From Gnetum montanum (Eukaryota; Streptophyta; Gnetopsida; Gnetales; Gnetaceae), in the NCBI GenBank assembly GCA_015680685.1, contig MNCI01000189.1:8404-72403 (forward strand): a stretch of 64,000 nucleotides of DNA. The letters run 5' to 3'. Position numbers and translations under genes: made by a program. The notes under the pieces were generated by a model, which worked only from the letters and a program-made list of their open reading frames with translations, searched no databases and had not been told where the DNA came from. Each line of letters begins with the position of its first letter. The first letter of the stretch is position 1. Of the stretch, positions 58,486-64,000 are shown piece after piece.

Positions 58486-58800
58486 CTAGTTTTAGGCGGT
58501 TTCGGGCCACTACTAGTTTTAGGTCGTTTCGGGCCATGGCTAGTTTTTGGCTGTTTCGGGCCATGGCTAGTTTTAGGCCATTTTGGGCCATGGCTAGTTT
58601 TAGGTTGTTTCGGGCCATGGCTAGTTTTAGGCTGTTTCGGGCCATGGCTAGTTTTGGGCCATTTTGGGCCATTGCTAGTTTTGGGCCATTTCGGGCCGTT
58701 GGGGGACATTGCTAGTTTTAGGCCGTTTCGGGCCATTGCTAGTTTTAGGCCATTTCGGGCCTCAGTGTAGCATAGTTTTAGGCCATTTTTGGCCTTTGCG
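58486..58800. repeat. Hairpin tandem array 3 of Tat-2
   Basis: At least eleven units of about 27 bp: GCTAGTTTTAGGCC, six bases, GGCC. It is the most regular of the six arrays. Long frames on both strands (58435-58901) are products of this periodicity and not genes. Confidence 0.95.
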
Positions 58801-58989
58801 TAGGCATGCCAAAGAGATGATATGTTAACAGCTTGAACATCGGCTAACTGGTAACTTTCGTAGATAGATTGATGTAAACAACCAAAGATGGTAATGTACA
58901 AAGGATGGCGATTGGGCAGGAAGCAGCGGGGTTGCTATGCTATGTGTAGCTACTTCTTGACCCATCGTGGATTGAGTGGAGTGTAAGGC

Positions 58990-61900
58990 TGAGGCGCTTT
59001 GCCAAGGCCCTTGTTCGCATCATTGTTCCCTACTTGGAAGGGCAACTCAACCCATGCACTTTCATTTTGGAAACTGACCTGCTAAGCCGATTCTCCTACT
59101 GGATGGTTAATGTGTGTGTAAGCAGGTGCTTCATTCTCAGAGGCTATGACCTCTGAGCCCTACTCCATGTCTACGTTACTAATAGCCTGTGCTACTACTT
59201 CATCATCATGGATCACCACCTCCCTACCTGCGTATGGTAGGTGGATTTCTTGGTGAATGGGCGAAGAGATAGCCCTAAGTTGTGCTAACCATGATATGTC
59301 CAAGATTAGGTTAAACCTAGGCATTTCCTCGACCATGATGAACGTTGCATTTGTGGGGAACTGGTCCCCTACCACGAAGTCTATGTGGACTGTGCCCTTC
59401 ACCAGGATGTGTGCCCCATTGAACGACCTCAGGCATGACATCGTTGTGGGTTTGATCTAGTTGACCAAGCCTAACTTATCCACAATAGGGAAGGGGATGA
59501 TGTTCGTGGCAGTCCCATCATCCAGTGTTGGCCGACTTGAATTGTGATGAAAAGGGGTGTTGTAGTCACCTGGCCGCTTTCGGGATCTTTCCTAATGGAG
59601 TTGTCATAGAAAGTTAGTTGAGGCGGCTCTGGCTCTACAGGTGTGGAGGGGAGCATGATCGAGTGGATCGCTTCCTTTTCCGGTGGCATGTCTTTGTTGA
59701 CCAGAATCGTTGTCAACATGCGGATAAGAGCCTCATGGGGTGGGACAGATGTCATGATTAGGTCGTACAAGCTCAGTGTAGTGTTTTTTTTAGAGCTTTT
59801 TTGACCTGAGTGAGGACATCCAAGAGGTCTTAGTCACCCTCCTATTTAATGCTTTCCTCCTCTTCTATTTGTCCCAGAAGATGAATTTTTCAAGGAGAGG
59901 TAACTTGAGGTCTAAGTTCAGACCCTTTTTGGCAGGGCGGCGTGGACTGTGTAGTTATAGCGACATTCCTCCTTGGTGATGAGGGCGTAGACGTAAGGGG
60001 TGAAGATGTAGGATTGGAAATACTAGGAGTAGTACTTCCTCTCAATGTCTCACCTATGAAACGCACTTCCCATTTTTTAGAACGAGAAGGTTGTTCAGTT
60101 TTCTTAGGCAAGGTGGGGGCTATCAAAGGAGTCGTCCCCCTGATGATGAACGGAGCTAACGATGTTAACGGGCGGGGTAGTGTAGTTTTGCTAATAGGTG
60201 GCTCAGAGATGGATGCCCATGGAGGAACTCTCAGAACAAATGGCTATTGTGAGCTTCGACTAGCTACTGGTGGTGTTGGTGCAATACGTTGAGGCACATG
60301 GACCACGAATGGCTATTGGGGTGGCCTAGGATCACTATCAATACCAATGGTGTTGATGATGTAATCGGCATTATTGGCGTTGAGGGGGTTTGTGTAGACA
60401 TGCATAGATTGGTTCTCAAGGCGTACTGGGTTGCTTTTGTCCAATACTAGTTTTTCCTGATCGATCAATCTCTGGATGTCATCCTACAACGCCAGATAGT
60501 AATCTGTGTTGTGACCACACTGTTGGTGATAGTCACAAAACCTGTCCAGCCTGAAACCCTTAGGAACTGGGGGCTCATTGGGCAGGTCCAAAGAAGGGTT
60601 TCTAAGGAGCTCGCAATAGCGTTGATGTCTCCTGATTCCTTCTTCCAACATTTTCTTGTGTTGGATGTGCCCCACTGCCAATAGTTGCTTCAGAAGTTCT
60701 GAAGGCTTGAGAGGCAGTGGGATGTACTTTGAGCGATCTTTATGCTCAAAGTTCGGTTTGGGTTGTGCAGATATCTCAGGTGCGGGTATGGCAGGTTGCG
60801 ATGTGTGATCCTACCTAGGCACGAGGTTACTGTGGGTATGGCTAGTTTCTTATTATTATTGTTACCATTGTTACTAGGTTTGGGCTTGGCCTCGATTTCC
60901 ATAGTGGCCACTGTGATTGTTGGGGCCTTACCCTTGTCCTTCTTTGTGAAGGTGTTTTTGTAGGTAATGTAGGCTGGGTCTTTGCTTGCCTCAGCTGCTT
61001 CCTGTATACTCTTGGTCTGAGCGAAGGCTTAACTGAGAGTGCAAGGGGCGAGGTAGTACAGTTTAGACTTGATAAAGTCATTCACTGCACCCTTAAAGAC
61101 GGCCAGATAGTGGGCTTCCGCGATGGGCTCATAGATTTCGTTAAGGGTTGTGCTTCATCACTGGATGAACTTCACAACTGGTTCCAGAGGATCTTGCTTC
61201 ACGCTCATCAACTGATCCAGCATGGTTTCTGCCTTCAAGTTATACTTGAAGCATGTCACGAATTGGGTTAGAAGCTCCTCTAGAGTTGAAATGGATGAGC
61301 GTGGCTACGCGCAATACCAATCCAAGGCTTTCCTAGCTAGGGACATAGCAAAGACATGAATAATCGTGTGTGGCCATTGTTGTAACAGGAGAGACTTAGA
61401 CTTAAAGGTAACAAGATGTGCGTTGGAATCCCCCTTCCTGTTGTACTTCGTGAAGTATGGGAGGGACATCCCTGGGGGTAACGTTAGAGTAGGGATTGCA
61501 GGGCTGATAGGGTCATCCTGGTAAAAGTCCATGACTTGTACCGTGTCAGACCCAATAGCTTTGAGGCATTTTATTTCTTCGGTAAGGGTTTGGATAAGCT
61601 GGAATGCTTGGTCCAGACCCTATGATGTTGTGGATGGTTGGGGAACTGCCGAGGTAGCTCCCATCTATGGAATGGTGGGGGTGGTGGTGTGACCCATCGG
61701 TGGTACCATTGGGATAGACCCCGTAAATGATGCTTCTTGCATTGTCCACCACCCAGTAGGTGGTGCTGTTGGAGCAAAAACTGTGGATTGGGCTGCTGGA
61801 TAGACCACTTATGTCGCTAGTGGAATCAACCATAGTTGCGTGTTGGGTTGTACCATTAGCAAGGTTTGGTAGGTCTGACGGTGGACATAATGAGACATCT

Positions 61901-62732
61901 ACGACGGTTGTGGAATAGGTGAAAAAGTAAATGGGGTCCACCATGTGGACGGGCCTGAGCCCACTGTGGTGGGTGGAACAGACGTGAACATAGGAATGGA
62001 AATGGAAGTTGTGTACAACTGTGAAGTAGGCACAGTATGAACATGCGGCAGGGTAGCTATGATTGGTGTGTGATGTGCTACAGGAATGGATTGATAAGTG
62101 GTTTGCGAAGGCATAGTTGCTGTAATTGAAATAGGGGAATAAGGGCATTAATACGCTGGGAAGGTGACATGGCTACCCATTGCAGTTGTGATTGTAGGTT
62201 GCAGGAGCGTGGCTGTGATCACAAAGGGAACGGTGATAGACAATGGATTGGCCTAGAAGGACTGGGTAGGAGGGATAGGAACAGGGTTGGTTTAACCTCC
62301 CTTGTCGGATTGGGAATCGAGTTCCTCCTATCCATCCTGGAAGGCATCATCCTGGTTAGACGCTGTATCCTATTGCTCCCTAAGCCTAGCCAACTGGATT
62401 AACTAGTCTAGAAGCCTTTAATTCATCTATGTCAAAGGTATGGAAGTGTCGGGAGTGGGAACAAACTCCTTCCCGTCGCAGTAAGTGAACTCGAAGCTAC
62501 ATTTTCCTTCGAATTTATGTACATCCAAAAGTACGTTTGCTTGAACCTTTACATAGATGAAGTTATAGCACTCATGTTGCTAGGCCAAGCCCTCAAGTCC
62601 CCGATTTTGGATCCTGAGGAATCGATGTGTTTCCAGTGTCGAGTTGAGCGGTTGTTCAAAACTTGTGATGCCTTGAACCGTGATAAGAACTTCAATGTTG
62701 AAGGTATTAGCAACAGTAGTTGCGGAAGTCAT
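58990..62732 (-). pseudogene. gag: gag-protease of Tat-2
   Basis: Starts near 62732 (MTSATTVANTFNIEV). A Pro/Ser/Thr-rich region (62150-61640) precedes a capsid-like region (61620-61080: FAMSLARKALDWY, FVTCFKYNLKAE). A degenerate knuckle (FCDYHQQCGHNTDYYLAL near 60530) keeps one more Cys than Tat-1. The protease follows near 59510 with DDGTATNIIPFPIVDKLGLV and FNLILDISWL (59330). The position of this block with respect to the LTR and PBS shows that it is the 5' half of the element. Stops are present in all parts. Confidence 0.85.
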
Positions 62733-62762
62733 TGCTACTACTAGACAATTTTGCAAATGCAA

Positions 62763-63157
62763 AAAGCAAGGAAGTTGGAAAGCTAAATAGTTTTGTGGAT
62801 GAGAAAAAAAAAGGAATTGGAAAGCAATAAAAAAGGCTTTATGTCTTGCCGGGCTCTCGAGGAATCATCAAAGCGACCGATTTGTACCACATGATGCGTA
62901 AACAACCGCAAAAGGGTGTCACGTTTACTCTAGTGCGCAATAAGGTATAGAACACATATAAGACTACTATAAGACAGGCAAGTCAGTTGGCGATCGAAGG
63001 CTTTATGTCCTGTAGGGTTCCCAAGGAACCTTCAAGGTGACTGATCTGCACCGCACGACGTGTAAATAACCACAGATGGGTGTCAAGTTTATGCTAATGC
63101 GTATCAGGGTGTAGAAGGCTTACAAGACTACCGTAACACACGAAAAGGGCACCAAAA
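62763..63157 (-). other. 5' leader of Tat-2 with a direct duplication
   Basis: Two copies of a segment of about 140 bp (62824-62966 and 62998-63135, starting aaggctttatgtc) are diverged from each other. Tat-1 has a single one. No coding frame. Confidence 0.7.
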
Positions 63158-63176
63158 GGCCCTCCTTCTAGCGCCA
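63158..63176 (-). other. Primer-binding site of Tat-2
   Basis: Same 19-nt sequence as in Tat-1 (TGGCGCTAGAAGGAGGGCC on the minus strand), 6 nt from the LTR. Confidence 0.82.
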
Positions 63177-63182
63177 GAAAAT

Positions 63183-64000
63183 TGTAGTGACCGAAAACGT
63201 CAGCAATTGGAAAACTTAGATGGGCCATTAGTCGTTGATAGTATTAATCCCGTTTCCACGAGAGGGCCGTGCTGGATGGGATGGAAACGGGGTGCCTTGA
63301 ACAGTCTGGTTGATCAGACAGGGACTTAGTTAGTGTTAATATAACCTTTTGCAACGTGTGATTTGAAAATGAGAATGATAGTGTAAATTAATGCTTAAAT
63401 GTAAAAGGGACAGAAAATAGTGTAAAATGCAATAATAAGCAAGAGACAAAGTAAAATGTAGCTAGAAAAATGCACTACTTTGAAGCTACGACTTCACTCT
63501 ATCAAGGTGGATACAATCAGCTACACAATGCTAAGAAGTGCAGAGATCCCGAGAGTAATCAAGATGTATAGAGCAAGATGACTGTGTGCTTGAACGCGGA
63601 CTTAGGCGTTAACAATGTGAAATGCTACCAAGGTGGTAGAAAAGAGTAGAACAAAATGCCAACTGAAAGTGCTAACTGTTTACAATGTCAAACAAAAAGC
63701 TTATAATGCTCAAGGTTATAGTGCTAACTTTTTTCTTGTCAGCCAACAAACTTGTTAGCCAATCAGATTGCCAAAAAGAAAATGGACCTAATTGCCAAAA
63801 AATACCACCTTTTGAGTTTTGCTCGTTGGGGTATTTATAGGACCAAGGACGCGTGAAAGATGTGATTTGGACACCATGTGCCCTGGGCTTATGTTGACCT
63901 GTCTATGCTGCATGTGCCTACATGATCATTGGGCAGGTTTTCCATGCCGTAATTACAAGCCTGCCACGCTGTAATTACACTATCAGAGCAACAGTGCGAT
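63183..64000 (-). repeat. 5' LTR of Tat-2, partial
   Basis: First 818 bp, closely matching 44956-45770. The window ends inside it. Confidence 0.92.

Larger units (their letters stand above)
44956..64000 (-). mobile_element. Tat-2: second copy of the giant Tat-lineage element (right LTR cut by window end)
   Basis: Same order as Tat-1: 3' LTR 44956-46492, PPT 46493-46508, 3' UTR with a solo LTR inside, array 1, pol (53202-49751), array 2, antisense gene (54021-58311), array 3, gag-protease (62732-58990), PBS 63158-63176, and 5' LTR from 63183. The full length would be about 19.8 kb, including the 1.9-kb solo LTR. The two elements differ by many substitutions and by LTR length, so they are separate old insertions. 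Confidence 0.92.

Noticed and set aside
58435-58901. Four overlapping long frames on both strands with repeated LVLGHFGPW or KTSHGPKWP units
   Set aside because: They are translations of the 27-bp hairpin array. A period divisible by three opens frames on both strands. No start context or splice support.

Overview
The window is repeat-rich nuclear DNA from a land plant with a large genome. The evidence is back-to-back Ty3/gypsy LTR retrotransposons of two lineages, a TTTAGGG-type (plant telomere) heptamer run, plant-style TATA boxes and GT-AG introns, and no intact host gene. A gymnosperm or another giant plant genome would fit, but the species cannot be read from the sequence. Nearly every coding region is an old copy with stops and frameshifts. 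One N (44851) and a perfect 217-bp duplication next to it mark an assembly join.

Layout. (1) 1-18613: a giant minus-strand Tat-lineage element (Tat-1), with its left end outside the window. (2) 18614-44955: a mosaic of Athila-like minus-strand elements whose LTRs begin TGATGAG and end CTCATCA. It includes one fairly complete deleted element (29412-36803), several fragments, a plus-strand fragment, a 5'-truncated LINE with its target-site duplication, and a solo LTR of a third family (30611-32209). (3) 44956-64000: a second copy of the same Tat family (Tat-2), with its right LTR cut by the window end. It carries another solo LTR of the third family (47149-49048).

The two Tat copies share an unusual plan. 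Read along the minus strand it is: 5' LTR, primer-binding site, gag, protease, hairpin repeat array 3, a large spacer, hairpin array 2, RT, RNase H, a second (archaeal-type) RNase H, integrase, hairpin array 1, polypurine tract, 3' LTR. The spacer between protease and RT holds an eight-exon gene on the opposite strand. It has its own TATA box, and its exon lengths, splice sites and intron phases match between the copies. The predicted product of about 1085 residues starts with a degenerate FCP1/NIF (HAD-type CTD phosphatase-like) domain that lacks the catalytic aspartates. It continues into a region resembling the 'putative plant transposon protein' domain, an acidic linker and a coiled coil. 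Because it is antisense, its introns would survive the element's own RNA-mediated replication.

The three repeat arrays at the module borders are built of units of about 27-35 bp. Each unit carries a short stem-loop whose stem sequence differs between arrays but stays self-complementary, which suggests a conserved hairpin. I regard the antisense spliced gene and the covarying hairpin arrays as the main discoveries. The domain names rest on reading motifs and were not checked against a database.
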